Shown here: piece after piece, positions 21,530-32,742 of the stretch | Numbering within the stretch: the first letter of the stretch is position 1 | How the letters are laid out: the number at the start of each line of letters is the position of its first letter | DNA from: Phytophthora sp. 'mugwort' | Lineage: Eukaryota; Oomycota; Peronosporomycetes; Peronosporales; Peronosporaceae | Length of the DNA: 64,000 bases | Assembly: GCA_033558025.1 (NCBI GenBank) | Contig: JAUCEF010000011.1 | Span: 2,976,001-3,040,000 of the forward strand | Reading direction: 5' to 3' | The notes under the pieces: generated by a model | Databases searched by the model: none | Told to the model about the DNA's origin: nothing | What the model saw: only the letters and a program-made list of their open reading frames with translations | Made by a program: the position numbers and the translations under genes

Positions 21530-23170
21530 ACCAGAACCAGTCAGCGTGACTAGACCTAAGGGTCTGTACCAACGCAAAGGGATACATATATTTTTAGACC
21601 CTCCCACAGATAAAAGAAGGTTGGTCCTGCAGCCCAGGTTCGCTATAACGGGTTAGGCAAGAACAACAGGGGCATTCGCCATGTTGCGCCATGTGTTGGC
21701 CACGTTTTTTAAATAATGACAGATTACTTACGGAGACGGTAATTAATTAAAATTACCATGTTTGTCCCATGATGGAACATGTCCGAAACATGTTTCTAGC
21801 ACAGCATAAAAAATGAACCCTGATTGGAGTAAGAAATATATGGCGCGGTAATGCACTCGTCAGAAATTACTTCTTGGAATGTACCCACTGAGTGCGATTT
21901 TCTATAAATATGGTACCACATGGAATTATGGACAATCATGGAAATATGGAAATCATGGGCAAAAAACAAATTGGTAAACACGGACATTCATATGGAAAAA
22001 TTGTACTATGTGGTTAGCAGTAAGATCCTATCCACCAGCGTCCATCTAACTTTTAATCTCCTCAACGAAGATAACGGTGGTGCGCAGAATATCACATCAC
22101 CGACGTTGCATTTGGGCGTTACGCAGCCGAGCATTCATAGCCTCACTGATAGCAAGCAGCTTATGCGTATCGTTCTCATAGTTTTCAGGTAGCCACCCAG
22201 CTTTTCCCAAGACTTGTGATATTTCTTGACAGCGGCAACGTAGTGGGGCTTAACGTCGTCATCCGAGTGAGCGCATTTGCGTGAGAGGGGAGTACCGGAC
22301 GCGCACGCGTTACTGTCTTTGTCGCTGTGATTTTCACTATCGGCATCACTGGGATTGTTATCCTGGTCGTCGCTGAGTCACCCGTGTCGCTGCTTCCACA
22401 TGCATCACTTCGATGCGTCTAAACCGGTCCAAGTTCCACACCATCATCATCATCATCAATGTGTGTCTCCTGGGCTTGCGAATTACCTGCGTATCCCTCT
22501 CCACCCGTGCGTTTGCATCGTGAACTCCAACTTGTTCTCCATCCCACTGCCAGCCGTAGCGCGTACACTACCTGTTATATCGTCCGTTTCATCTTCCCTG
22601 CTGATGTCACATCCCTCTCAGGGTATCTGTAGTTGCCGCAGCAGATCAGCAGTTGTAGCATCTAAAGACGAAGCCACCTAACAGTAGGTGGGCTGAGCCC
22701 TTAGAAATCGCGTATTAGTCAGCGGTCGCTAAATGAACCGATAAATAAGCTGGCGTAGTCGACAGTAGGCAGGAGGCGCAGTCTGCTGGCGACAGGGTGT
22801 ACGATACTGTGGCTTCACTGGGCGAGGGCGGGGGGGGGGGAGCACCTCGTGCTTCTTCGCAATAGCTCCTGCTTCCCCGCGACACGTATAGGACATGAGT
22901 GGGTAGAGAAGCTCGCTTAAAAGTTAAATTATTAATTTTAAAGTTAGTTGCAATTATTCATAATTTTAAAGCTAATTGTATATTTACAAACATGGCCAAA
23001 CATGGAAAGAAATATGTAAGAAAATATGTAAGAACATGGTAAAAAAGCATTGGGCTGTAGATTTTCCGATAAAGGAACTGTTTGTCCAACACTCTCCAGA
23101 AACGCCAAGCTAAAACAGAATAATGGACCGTACTCGTATCAATTGCCAAGGCAAGAAGCGGAAGTCATAT
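21530..23170. other. No intact gene; scraps and simple repeats
   Basis: At 22150-22250 the minus strand has a short protein-like scrap (VAAVKKYHKSWEKLGGYL) without a family assignment. A (CAT)n microsatellite lies at 22440-22459, reading His on one strand and Asp on the other. A G-homopolymer run is at 22829-22840. The rest is AT-rich, with tandem-like ATATGGAAATC motifs near 21940. Confidence 0.45.
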
Positions 23171-23174
23171 TAGC

Positions 23175-24720
23175 GTACCGCTTTGGCGTATTCGCACAAG
23201 CGTGACGTCCTGAATGCAATGAAGATGGCCGGAACCTCGACGAAACGATCCCGCATTTCTATGGCAACCTGAAAGGTGGTGAAATTCGAGCTAAAAAAAT
23301 ATTTAACAAGTGGATTAAGAACAGCGCAGCTATTCGTGCAGCGTGTATGTCTGGTCGCGGACGCCATAGAAATCTACGTAATCGCGGCGAAGCAACAGTC
23401 CTTTCAAAGGATGCTGAAGCAAGCCTCGTTGTATGACTGAACGTGCTCCAAAAGGGTGGAACCCCTTCCTCAAGGCTGATCCTCCAACTTCAATCAAAAT
23501 AATAGCTACGAATGGTTTTTTGGGCGAAAAAATTGCTGCGTCACCGACGTGGATTAAACTTTCTTACGACACCACAAGCTTTCACTTCGCGCATGTACGC
23601 GGCAGGGCCAAATAACGTACCAGGACGCCATGGCTGCAGTAAAATCGTTCCGGGCACTGGTGTTGCAAACAATGGTGGATAAGAAGTATGTGCAAGCGTA
23701 TAATGCTGACCAAACAGGTATACTCTTGTTCCACTTTTTATTAAACATATTTGCTGACTACAACCTTTGGCTGTGTTTTTGTTTTTTGTTCTTGCCAAAG
23801 CAGACAATATCTAAACAGGTAAGGCCGTTTGCATCAAGGATCAAATAAAAAGGAAAAAAGGGCAACATCGATGCTTTAGGCTGGTTGGGAGGGTGCCAAG
23901 TCGGCTCTTTTTCTAATACTCAAGTGCGGTCCGTTGACCATCCACGGAAAACGCGACGAAAACGATGAGTTGCGTCACGGTTCAGTCCAACTATGTGGAA
24001 TCGCGAAATTCGACCTCTAGAAGAGCGCTATGGTTACTAAATTACGGTAGCAAGTATGCGTGATGGAATGCAGATTTATCCGTTAATTATCTGGAGTTTC
24101 ACTGTGCTGAGACAGCTCCATCGAAGGCGACAATATCCTTTACTGCGGATTAATTTTTTGTGTCCATTGGACTTCTGAGTCGATGATTATGCTGCATCGA
24201 TTAATATGTTTCTCCTTAATCTACCACCACGGTACAGTATGTCTGCCAACCGACATACATTCCTGAAATAAACTTTTAGAAGATCGCTTGCGTTCTCTGT
24301 GGGTTGACCGACTACGAAGCCAACTTGTAGCTTACCGTGTCGAAGAAGCAAAGCGGCAGCTAAACCCTCGACCGAGATTACGCGTGCACGCAAGGCGATC
24401 GCAAAGATGCAGACATCGAGGTTGAGTTTAGCTATTGGAGCGGTGCAAACAGAAGATCTGCTTAAATTATCAGCACCAAATCAGGCGGAATTTGATGAGA
24501 GGGTATCAATGTGCTGGGAATAGCTTTCGAAGCAGACAATTGCCAGCGGATTTGCCATGTTGGCATTTTACGAACGCTCCTACAAAAAACCACATCGCCG
24601 ATGCCGACAATGAGCATATCAATAGTAACATCGTTGAAGAGATGGATATTTTTCAATCTGGCAGATGAGCAATCCGACGAAGACGACGGCATCGGATCAG
24701 ACGACGTTAAGCAGCGATAA
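23175..24720 (+). pseudogene. pogo/Tc5-like DDE_1 transposase relic
   Basis: Plus frames give an HTH region (IPHFYGNLKGGEIRAKKIFN; SGRGRHRNLRNRGEATVLSK), then FLGEKIAASPTWIK and the first catalytic Asp in VQAYNADQTGI (about 23690-23720). Further on come INMFLLNLPPRYSM (24195-24240), which normally precedes the third Asp in CQPAD, and a C-terminal ELSKQTIASGFAMLAF (about 24515). The family cuts and pastes at TA sites. There are at least five frame changes and stops, and the CQPAD region is destroyed. A similar but separately decayed relative lies at 28.25-28.9 kb on the other strand. Confidence 0.75.
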
Positions 24721-26659
24721 CGATGAAGCCGAACTGTATTTGTAGTACACTCCTCTTGAAAAGATGTTTTGGATGGTATGTTGACGCAAATGATTTGCCA
24801 TACTTAAGTTTATCCTATTGAAGTGACGTACGGCTACGACAATACGACGTTTTTGGTGGTTTCCGCTACAGTGATTCGTCTGCGTTCATTATTTGTCCGA
24901 CGAATTTCTGAGCAAAGTTATTTCAGTAATTTATAGTAAGTTATTCATTTGGGACGGCGTGAAACAAAGCAACGCTAGTTAACCGTATACTAAAGTGCGA
25001 ATTGGGCTCACAGCTATAACGTAATATACAATCCATAACAAAACACCAAATGAAAACTATTTATCCCATGCAATGTAACTTCTATATATCAATTTAGTAA
25101 ACAATATACAACAATGTAATCAATAAGTCAAGCACTCCACTGAAATAACATTCTTGATCTTCTCATTAATGGATATTCGTAGGTTGAAAACTGTCGTCGC
25201 AGAAGGTTTTCGGATTTTCGTAGAACAACATTCACGCTTCACGCACAGCTGTATCGGCGGATAGCATGGAACAACATTCGCGCTACATACACAGCTGCGC
25301 TACTCGCGGATGCTATGGAACTACGTTCGCATAACTCACACGCAAGCCTCGCCGGTGGCAAAGAATGAAACTTTTCGAAAAACAAAACGGCACGATTGGC
25401 GCCTGCAGTCAAGCTCAGTCTAGCGCCTTCGGCGGCATTCATTGGAGGCACTCCAATACGAGCTATTTGTGTGAATAGCTTCGGGTTTTGTACCTTTAAA
25501 CTGCCCCCCTTCCTTCTTGAACATATATAACATATTGTAATTAACCAGTTGGACTCTGATTGATTTTGTTTATTAGCTCCTTTCCCCACTGAAGCTCCAT
25601 TCTTACAGCTCGCAACACATGATAACGTTTCGATGCCTCGTAACGTTTGAGATACGTGCGAGCCATCTATGTACTGGCGTTCGTTTGATGACGTAAAACA
25701 AAAAACAAGTAACATGATAGTCCCTGTCCGTTGCATAAAACGTTTTTTTTAGATTGCGAGGTCGTTGGCGACTTCAGGGCCAGTAGCTTCAACACAAGAT
25801 AAAAATCAGTTAAAAGTGTGTTGAAGGGCGAGTGGGAGTGTAAAGGAAGAAGCTGGTTGAGGTATAGCTGTCAAAAGACTAAGTAATGCGATTGAGGCTT
25901 AGTTAGGTGCCGAGACGATGACTGGATAGTAAGAACTACCCTAGTACTCATTATTCCGTAGTCATAGCTAGTATAATAGCCATAAGGAGGTCTCTGATGA
26001 GTGGTCATCACTTTATGGAACGATGCACCATCGGTCAAGGAACCTCCAGAATTTGGATCACAATCTAGACTGTGACATCCAATATTGTTGCCGCGTCATT
26101 ATGGCCCCTCGATTCAGTAACACCAAGCGACACTGGCGCGGAGTCCGCGATCTGTTCCCCGCCGCTCTCGCCGACGTCTCAGTGGAAATGACCCTTGCAG
26201 TGCTGCTTCCTGTGGCCTTCGTATCCACAGATGATGCTGCAATCTCGGTCCTGGCCGCTCGCACACACATCCAAAAGCATTCTTCCCATGGACTTCTCCA
26301 CCTTGGCATTCGCGTCTTTCACATGGCCTCGCATCCTTCTTCGTCCTTCTCCGCGCGGCATTCCTCTCCGGCCACTGATACCTGCCACTGTGCCCGTCTC
26401 AGCACCATGGCCTGCGCCCTCTTGCGCTCCCACTTATAGGCCGCAATGTCAAGCTTTCTTTTCCGCAGACCTTTCCGCTTTGAGGATGGCCTGCTCGGTG
26501 CTGCTGGAATACCAGTCCTCCAGATCGTTACCATGTCGTGCCTGTGACGCCCTTCTTCCCAGACAGCAGAACTGAACGGGCACAGTCGGAACAGCTAGCT
26601 TAAGGGCTTCCTCAGCTTACGATCCTTTGGAGACTGAGCCGTCGCTTCATGCGACCTGC
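24721..26659. other. No recognisable gene
   Basis: The minus frame 25239-25736 (165 codons) overlaps a tandem repeat and has no motif I know. A minus frame at 26179-26433 has a lone Cys/His cluster (CGYEGHRKQHCKGH) that may be a chance zinc-like pattern. No host gene is supported. Confidence 0.4.
25223..25342. repeat. Degenerate tandem repeat, about 46-49 bp unit
   Basis: Units start GAACAACATTC at 25223 and 25269 and GAACTACGTTC at 25318. Each complete unit includes ACAGCTG and ends with GGAT(A)GC(T)ATGG. Two full copies and a partial third. Confidence 0.6.
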
Positions 26660-28240
26660 ATCGTTTATATTCTTAGAATATGCACTATACCGACCGAAAA
26701 CAGGCAGGGAGGTTGTTGCACAACCTCGCGCTCGAATCGAATGGCACACATGCCACAAGTTTTATTAGTCTTTCGTCGTGGACGGGGTATCAACAAAAAT
26801 GTTTTATTGTCCATGAGGGACTTGTATTCCGATTTAGCTGCATTTCGCCACTGATTAGAGTGCATCGCTTCTCTATCCGTAGTGGGCTCATACTCACTAC
26901 GTATCGAGACACATACCGAACGGCTATTAATGTGTGCACTAAGTGTTTTCGCTGCTCGTACTCTTGTATATCTTCCTCAGAGTTGAGGGTTACTTTCGTA
27001 TCCTATGCAAGATAGGGTCGCTTAGGTGCAGGGGTTGCGGATGTCGTATCCGTTCGAAACGAATAATGAACCGTGTTCCGGCCCTGAATGGAGGTAGTGG
27101 GGCAATTCAGCAGAAGGAGGCATTAGAGGTGCCGTTACAGATGCAAGGCGGCTCGTTTCCGGCTGTAATGATTCGCTTGACGGCTGTTCCGCTATATGAA
27201 TCAGACTACCCAAGGGTAGGTAATTCATCCCCCTTAAAAACTACATCTCGACTGTAGACGATAGCAGCGTGTTGAAGTCCATCGCGCCCCACCCACATTC
27301 TTATGATCTGGGATACCAAGGTACATGCACAACCGCGCTCGGGCATCAAGTTTGTCTTAGTATTTCTCTTTGGTGTATTTCAGGGATGAAGTAAGATTGT
27401 ACCACAGTTCCAACGGTGTACGGCCGTCCGTTCTGGAACAGGGTGTCATATTGAACAATGTGGTCGCATTAGTACCAAAGCTTCTTGAGACTATTGCCGC
27501 CCAGCAGCGAAACACTCACTCGCTTCATAATTGTGTGCTTGCGGGTTCAGCAATTCCATTTTGTTGACCCGAGTGTACGCATTTGTAAAGTGGGCATGAG
27601 TTCCATATATCAGGCAACCGAGTTTTCGTATTCTTTCGAATAGTCCGTCTGTCGCACTCCGATGCTTTCATCGTCGACGAGCCAGCGACGCCATTCAAGG
27701 ATGTTAACATCCTTTATTAAAATATTCAATGCTTGCTTCCTGAAATCCTCGTAGCACCCTTACAGGTCACCGCGAGCTTTTATCGGGTAGGTGAACATGA
27801 ATCAAAAGAAATCGTCGATAAAGATCAAAACATAACGGCAACCCGCAAGGCTAGGCACAGGGAGCGGACCACAAATATCTGGATGCACTTTTCCAAACGG
27901 AGGTGTAGCACGTTCAACAATTATCTTAGAATGGGTGGAGAGCGTTGAGACTTCGCTTATGTGCATGTAGTGCAGAAGAAACCGCCAGGTCGAGTTATAG
28001 ACGCAGATCTACCAAGTCCGCGAATGGCTTGGCCCCTAGATAAGTCATGCAATATGCGTACGTTAGGATGACCAAGGCGTTTGTACAAGAGCAGAAAATA
28101 ACGTTAATTACCTGAGGCAACGAGTGCCGTTGAGGTCAAAGCTGATTTGGCGTGGAACTGGTACATATCCGTTCTCGCCGCTATGGGTGCCTTTTGAATC
28201 CGGGTCACAGGGCCACGTTATGTGCATGCATCGCTGCGGT
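26660..28240 (-). pseudogene. Ty1/copia polyprotein relic (GAG-pre-integrase, integrase, start of RT)
   Basis: Read leftwards, the minus strand gives MYQFHAKSALTSTALVASGN (GAG-pre-integrase, about 28110-28170) and LYKRLGHPNVRILHDLSRG with C-T-T-C (integrase zinc site, about 27975-28095). The integrase core follows with GKVHPDICGPLPVPSLAGCR (catalytic Asp) and FIDDF (about 27795-27895), then QQNGIAEPAS (about 27540). Next are CMYLGIPDHK and IVYSRDVVFKGDELPTLG near 27200-27320. The start of reverse transcriptase is WRNAAKSEYKSLMDN, with the RT otherwise missing. LTRs were not found. Many frame breaks; inactive. Confidence 0.82.
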
Positions 28241-28249
28241 CTTGGATGG

Positions 28250-28900
28250 GCGTCCCTTCAACACCAAAATAGTGCCCTCTTCTGCGCATCACGCTTAACA
28301 AGCGTGATGCGCGGCACGTACTCGAAGCCAATGGGTGTTTTATCAGCATTGAAGGCGACATCCACGCCAATGCGATGCATGGATTCCCGCATTCTGGTAT
28401 TGAAAGGACGTACCGCAGCCTCGCTGTCAGCGGGGTTGTTCTGCCTATGGCGCGTGCGTGCACGGAACCGCAGCGCATAGCGATGCCAGAAGTCAGCCAC
28501 CCAAGCCATGTGCCGGTGAAGTCGCCGCGCGGTATGTCAGGTGCTGACGCATACTTCTAGGCCTTGAGTGGAAGCATTAGAGCTGAGACATGTGGCCAAT
28601 CTGCTAGGTAGTCGTTAACCCAGCGAACCAGCTGAATCTCCCTCTCAGGTGAGAGCACCGTAGCACTCCCAGTAGGTCTGAGTTTGCGCAGCGCGCAGGA
28701 CGAGCTGCTCTTTCCAGCCTTCTCGATCGTGACGCGGCGCTTCCTCCACAGGTAGATATTCTTGCGCTTGGTCTCACGCGAGGTACCGGTGACGTCTGGA
28801 TAGAATTTGGCGATCGTAAAGGACACACGTGCGCATCACAGTGCTGAACGACATGAAGGCGGAACTCGTACGTCGGTGTAGAGCGCTTGTACAGCCGAGC
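28250..28900 (-). pseudogene. pogo/Tc5-like DDE_1 transposase N-terminal relic
   Basis: The minus strand shows TYEFRLHVVQHC (about 28860-28895) and FTIAKFYPDVTGTSRETKRK with NIYLWRKRR, an HTH typical of this group. SPEREIQLVRWVNDY follows, then DFWHRYALRFRARTRH and the first catalytic Asp in DVAFNADKTPIGFEYVP. In the last motif NADQT has become NADKT. The protein stops after KRALFWC at about 28268, next to the copia relic, so the second and third Asp are absent. A perfect hairpin (28284-28312) lies inside this frame. Confidence 0.8.
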
Positions 28901-29845
28901 GCGGTGACCTCGACCCGCACTGGCTCGTGTGCGCTCAATGGAGAGTTGGGGAATGACTGAGCCTTGAATGGCTGGTGCCTAACTTTTAGCGAGCCTGGCC
29001 ACCAATTTTTGGAAATGACAACAAATTCAGATGTGTCCAAATTACTGGTGTCTGATTGGCTTATTTGTCGTGTCGGATATAACATTCTGCCGGATACTAC
29101 CGGTGCACAGGTTTTACGCTAGATACATTTAGGAGATTTGGGTGGCCGCATGGCACCATCATGCAACATAGAGAATACGGTATCTAAAAACCCGTTTCTC
29201 AAACAGAAGACTTCGCTTAAGAACGATTTCAGCGTGCCAACTTTGATTTTAGCAGCATTTTGTTTGCCGTTGCCTCACATTCTAAATTGGAGTTTGATTA
29301 TGGGGCCTCACCTAGTCAACGATGCGATTTCTTGCACTCAAACGCTGGCTAACTTCGAGGTGAATACCTCATACCGCTGTAACTCTCTAAGTGCGAAATA
29401 CATATATTATTATACGAACAATTGAATACTTCTATTGTTCAAGGTGCGGTTTTGTGCCGTCTCTAATATTTTATGGCGAGCTGTCCACAGGATACAATTG
29501 TTTCTTTCTGCGTCCGACATCTCATGTTTGTCGTGTTAACAAGTAACCCATCCACCACATTCAATCAGTCATGGTACATTTTATTGCTCTGTTTTTGGCT
29601 GTGCATGTTCGGTTCCTAAGAGGTCATGTAGCAGATATGTCTGCGTGACACCACCATGAACTCGTGACAGATGCAGACACCAGAAGGCCCACACATGAAG
29701 GTGCTTGAACTACCCTGCTGCTGAAGACACAAGCCCGGTGAGCAGGTGGGCCTGCAATAGATAGTGGGGGTAGGAAGGTTGCTGCCGTCATAACAACCAG
29801 GATGGATGACGGTCTCGGTCGCAATAAGCAGACGCCTTCCCTTCT
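28900..29845. other. No recognisable gene
   Basis: Short frames only, including plus 29138-29425 (95 codons) without motifs. The right part is the 3' flank of the phytochelatin synthase gene. Confidence 0.4.
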
Positions 29846-30823
29846 CTAATTTAGCGCCGTCATGGCAGGTTCCTCCATGCGACGCGCCGCCTCGATCGAC
29901 GACGAGCTGTAGCAACATGGTTGCGGAGCCGGCGCAACAGGAACAGCCATCTGCTCGTCGCAGTGGATGAGCTGCTGCTTAACGAGAGTGGGGCCAGTTG
30001 CGTGGGCTCCTTCTCTCAAAATCACCAGTCCACGGGGTAAATCCATGGACGGGTCCATACGCTGCATCGCTTCATATACGCGCGAAAGCTTCACCCAGTG
30101 CGGCGGATACTTGAACCTCGCCACGTCCATCAGCAACACCATGTCTCTATCAGAATGGTACCCTCCAATTGGTGAGAAATGGCCGTCACCAGTCTGTCCC
30201 AAAACCTGGCGGCTATAGTTCAGGACCACGATCTCCGAGCTCGTGGCGCAGCTGTGCCTGACAATGTCCCTGAACTGCTCAAGCGTGAAGTCGTTCGTGG
30301 CTCGGTAGTCCTCCGTCAGCACGCCGTTGCAGCGTGCCAAGCAAATGAACTCCGACATGCTGATACCCTTCTCCTTGGCCACACTGAGCGATGTGCAGCA
30401 GTCGAAAAGCTCCTCACTGAACCATCTCCACGGTCCCTTCCAGAGTCTGCCAGGGTCGATCTCTAGTGCGTTAAGACACATGGCCAGCGTGGCCAACCCG
30501 CAGAATGCGGGCTCAGCTTGTGTGATGAACTGCTCGGCCAGCGGGAAGTAGATTTGCATGTAGTTGCTGCTGCTGTTAATTGCGTCGGTGAAGAGCTTGC
30601 GACCTTCAGGGCTCGAGAAAGCGATACAGTCCTGTGGCAAATGACGGCGGTGGAAACTGCTCTGAACTGCGCTGTTGGTGGCCGTGGACCTGTTAATCAT
30701 GGCGTGCATCTTGTCGTGCTCCTTCTGCTGGTTGTCCTGCTCTCTGCGACGGCGCTCAGCCAACTCCAGCGCCTCTTTCTCCTGTTGCTCTTTCTCGCGC
30801 TTGGTCTTGCAGCCGCACTCCAT
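29846..30823 (-). CDS. Phytochelatin synthase (copy 1)
   Basis: A 325-residue protein of the phytochelatin synthase family (papain-like, clan CA). The enzyme joins gamma-Glu-Cys units from glutathione into phytochelatins, which bind Cd and other metals in the cytosol. The catalytic triad is complete: Cys108 in EPAFCGLATL, His215 in GDGHFSPIGGYH and Asp233 in LMDVARFKYPPHW. The Cys-His-Asp spacing (107 and 18) is close to plant enzymes. I chose the ATG at 30823 (MECGCKTKRE) because copy 2 starts with the equivalent MECPCKSK. The frame is open for another 130 codons upstream to 31213, Pro/Ala-rich and unlike copy 2. The N-terminus is a charged helix (KREKEQQEKEALELAERRRR). The C-terminus ends about 90 residues after the Asp, so the Cys-rich regulatory half of plant enzymes is missing. 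Oriented away from copy 2. Confidence 0.93.
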   Translation of the reverse strand: MECGCKTKREKEQQEKEALELAERRRREQDNQQKEHDKMHAMINRSTATNSAVQSSFHRRHLPQDCIAFSSPEGRKLFTDAINSSSNYMQIYFPLAEQFITQAEPAFCGLATLAMCLNALEIDPGRLWKGPWRWFSEELFDCCTSLSVAKEKGISMSEFICLARCNGVLTEDYRATNDFTLEQFRDIVRHSCATSSEIVVLNYSRQVLGQTGDGHFSPIGGYHSDRDMVLLMDVARFKYPPHWVKLSRVYEAMQRMDPSMDLPRGLVILREGAHATGPTLVKQQLIHCDEQMAVPVAPAPQPCCYSSSSIEAARRMEEPAMTALN

Positions 30824-32742
30824 GTCCATTGGCAACTTACACTCCTTGGCGTCCCCCTCCTGGCTCAGTTTAACTGCTAGCACCCGTTTGGCCAGTTGAA
30901 TTCTGCGAAACGGCTTGTGAATGATACGGGTCTGGTTGGAGTGTTCAACCCGCGGGTGCAACCTGCTTTGCGGGACGGTTTGCGAAGCAGGTGGGCTGCG
31001 ACTGAAGAGGTGGGTATGCACCGAACCCAGAAGGCCAGTGGGTGGTGGCGTTGACGACGTTACCCTCGCAGTACTGTGGCGGTGGTGTGGCGCGCGGGCT
31101 TGAGCCTTGGCGGCGGCGGCGGCGCTCGGCAGCTGCTTTTCCTCGCGCAGGAAGAGCTTCCAATGGGTCGTGGGCGCGAAGCGCGCAGGCAGCTCGCGGG
31201 TTCGCGGCCACATTGGCTCAGCTAAAAATATACTTGGAGGTGGTCAGTCAATGCGCTCAGATGCGAGGCCGGGGTGCTGCTTTTAGTACTTGAATCTGCA
31301 GATGCAGCGCCTGAGACGGAGATCGAGCGCGTTCTCGTGGGCAGCCCAAAAATAGCCGAATGTCGAGGAGTCTGCTTCGCGTAATTGACAGGTACGAGGT
31401 TAATGGCAGCGAGGCAACACGCACGAGGAAGAGCGACAAGGGTGGGCCAGCCGTTCCAGAAATGAGAGGCTTTCAGTGCAGAGACCGGCGTCTGTTGCTT
31501 ACAAGGTGCAAGTGTAACGACGAGTTCCAGGCGCTCTGGACTGGAGCAATCTGGACTAGGAACTCGAACGTTTAAACACGAACGGCGCTGATTGGTCGGT
31601 TTGAGCGGATGGAGTGCCAATCGAAAGATACGGTTGCCCCGAGGCACGCGCCTATTCAGCACATTGGGCGTCGGGGTGCCGTGTGCAGCGGCAAGACACG
31701 CTCCAGATCATGAGCCCTTCGGCTGTGCCACGTTACCTTTGGTCAAAGACAAGCCACGGCAATTTTGATCTTTGTGCCCTGCTCACCGTATGCACTGTGC
31801 CGTTGCTACAAGTATAGGATCATATTCCGCCATCAGACTGTGGTGTGACCCACACAAAAGCAATTTCAACTTTGCTGTTTGCACAAACTAGTTGGGACGA
31901 CTCAGTTTCATACAGATCACAGGCTTAATCGTTACCGATAATGCGTTGCGAGATGAAGTTAGCCGAGGCAGATTCAATGCCAAACAGTGATGCAACGACG
32001 AGCAGGTAAGTACTAAGTTGTGGTGGCGGGCAATGATGGTGACAAACAGGTCGTTTCAGACTCTATGCACTCACAGGGGGGTTGTCGACGAGAAGAGATA
32101 CAGCGCCAGTTTCTGGGTATCTAAATGGCAAAAACCTGAGGCACGGGTTTCCAGGTGCATTATGTGGCTAAACCCAACGAAGGAACAACTGTATTTTATT
32201 TTGTGATTGGGATGCATGTTGACGCTCCTGGACTGTGTATGACTAGAAAATGCGATCATGGAGTGTCTTGTCCTTATAGCAATACTTAGGGAACGAAACG
32301 AGAATCCACCAGTACGATATCATTATGGCAAGTGACCAGATATCCGTTTCGTACGCACTTTGGACATGCTTGACTCATCATACCTCTTAGTGGTATCACC
32401 AGTAAAGCTGCGGCTAATACGTTTCTCTAGTACATGTACATGCCGATAGAATTCGGGGCTGCTATAGACATTAAAGTTTCAACTTCGAAATATTGGTATG
32501 GTTACCTAAAGTTACGCAAGAATACCGTACGAACATAACGCTTCGTGTAGGTACCGGTATCGTTTACTAGTACATCATATCGATCCCATTTTTCGAATCG
32601 TGAGTGCGCAGGATACTGACCTGAATAGATGTTTGCAAGCGTCATAGCCTGGGGATAGATTCGAATGGAGTGTGTTTTCTTCTAGTAAATAAAAATAACT
32701 CAATCAGGGTGCTTCAACCAACCTATATTTCTCCTCTCTGCT
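30824..32742. other. Upstream region of phytochelatin synthase copy 1; no gene seen beyond it
   Basis: 30824-31213 is an open extension of the synthase frame and may be leader. The minus frame 31222-31662 lacks motifs and probably lies in the promoter. 31700-32740 is AT-rich without a supported gene. Confidence 0.5.
31588..31599 (-). promoter_or_regulatory. CCAAT-box motif shared by both phytochelatin synthase genes
   Basis: The gene strand reads CCGACCAATCAG, identical over 12 bases to 47091-47102 upstream of copy 2. The core CCAAT is a common NF-Y site. It lies about 765 bases before the chosen ATG here, or 375 bases before the upstream frame start. Confidence 0.4.

Noticed and set aside
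22440..22459. Six-histidine stretch on plus
   Set aside because: It is a (CAT)n microsatellite; no surrounding gene is supported.
25239..25736. Minus-strand frame of 165 codons
   Set aside because: It overlaps a tandem repeat and shows no protein-like conservation pattern.
30824..31213. 130-codon extension of phytochelatin synthase copy 1
   Set aside because: Copy 2 begins at the equivalent of 30823. The extension is Pro/Ala-rich with no counterpart, though a longer form cannot be excluded.
31222..31662. Minus-strand frame of 146 codons upstream of the synthase
   Set aside because: No motif; it lies across the probable promoter.
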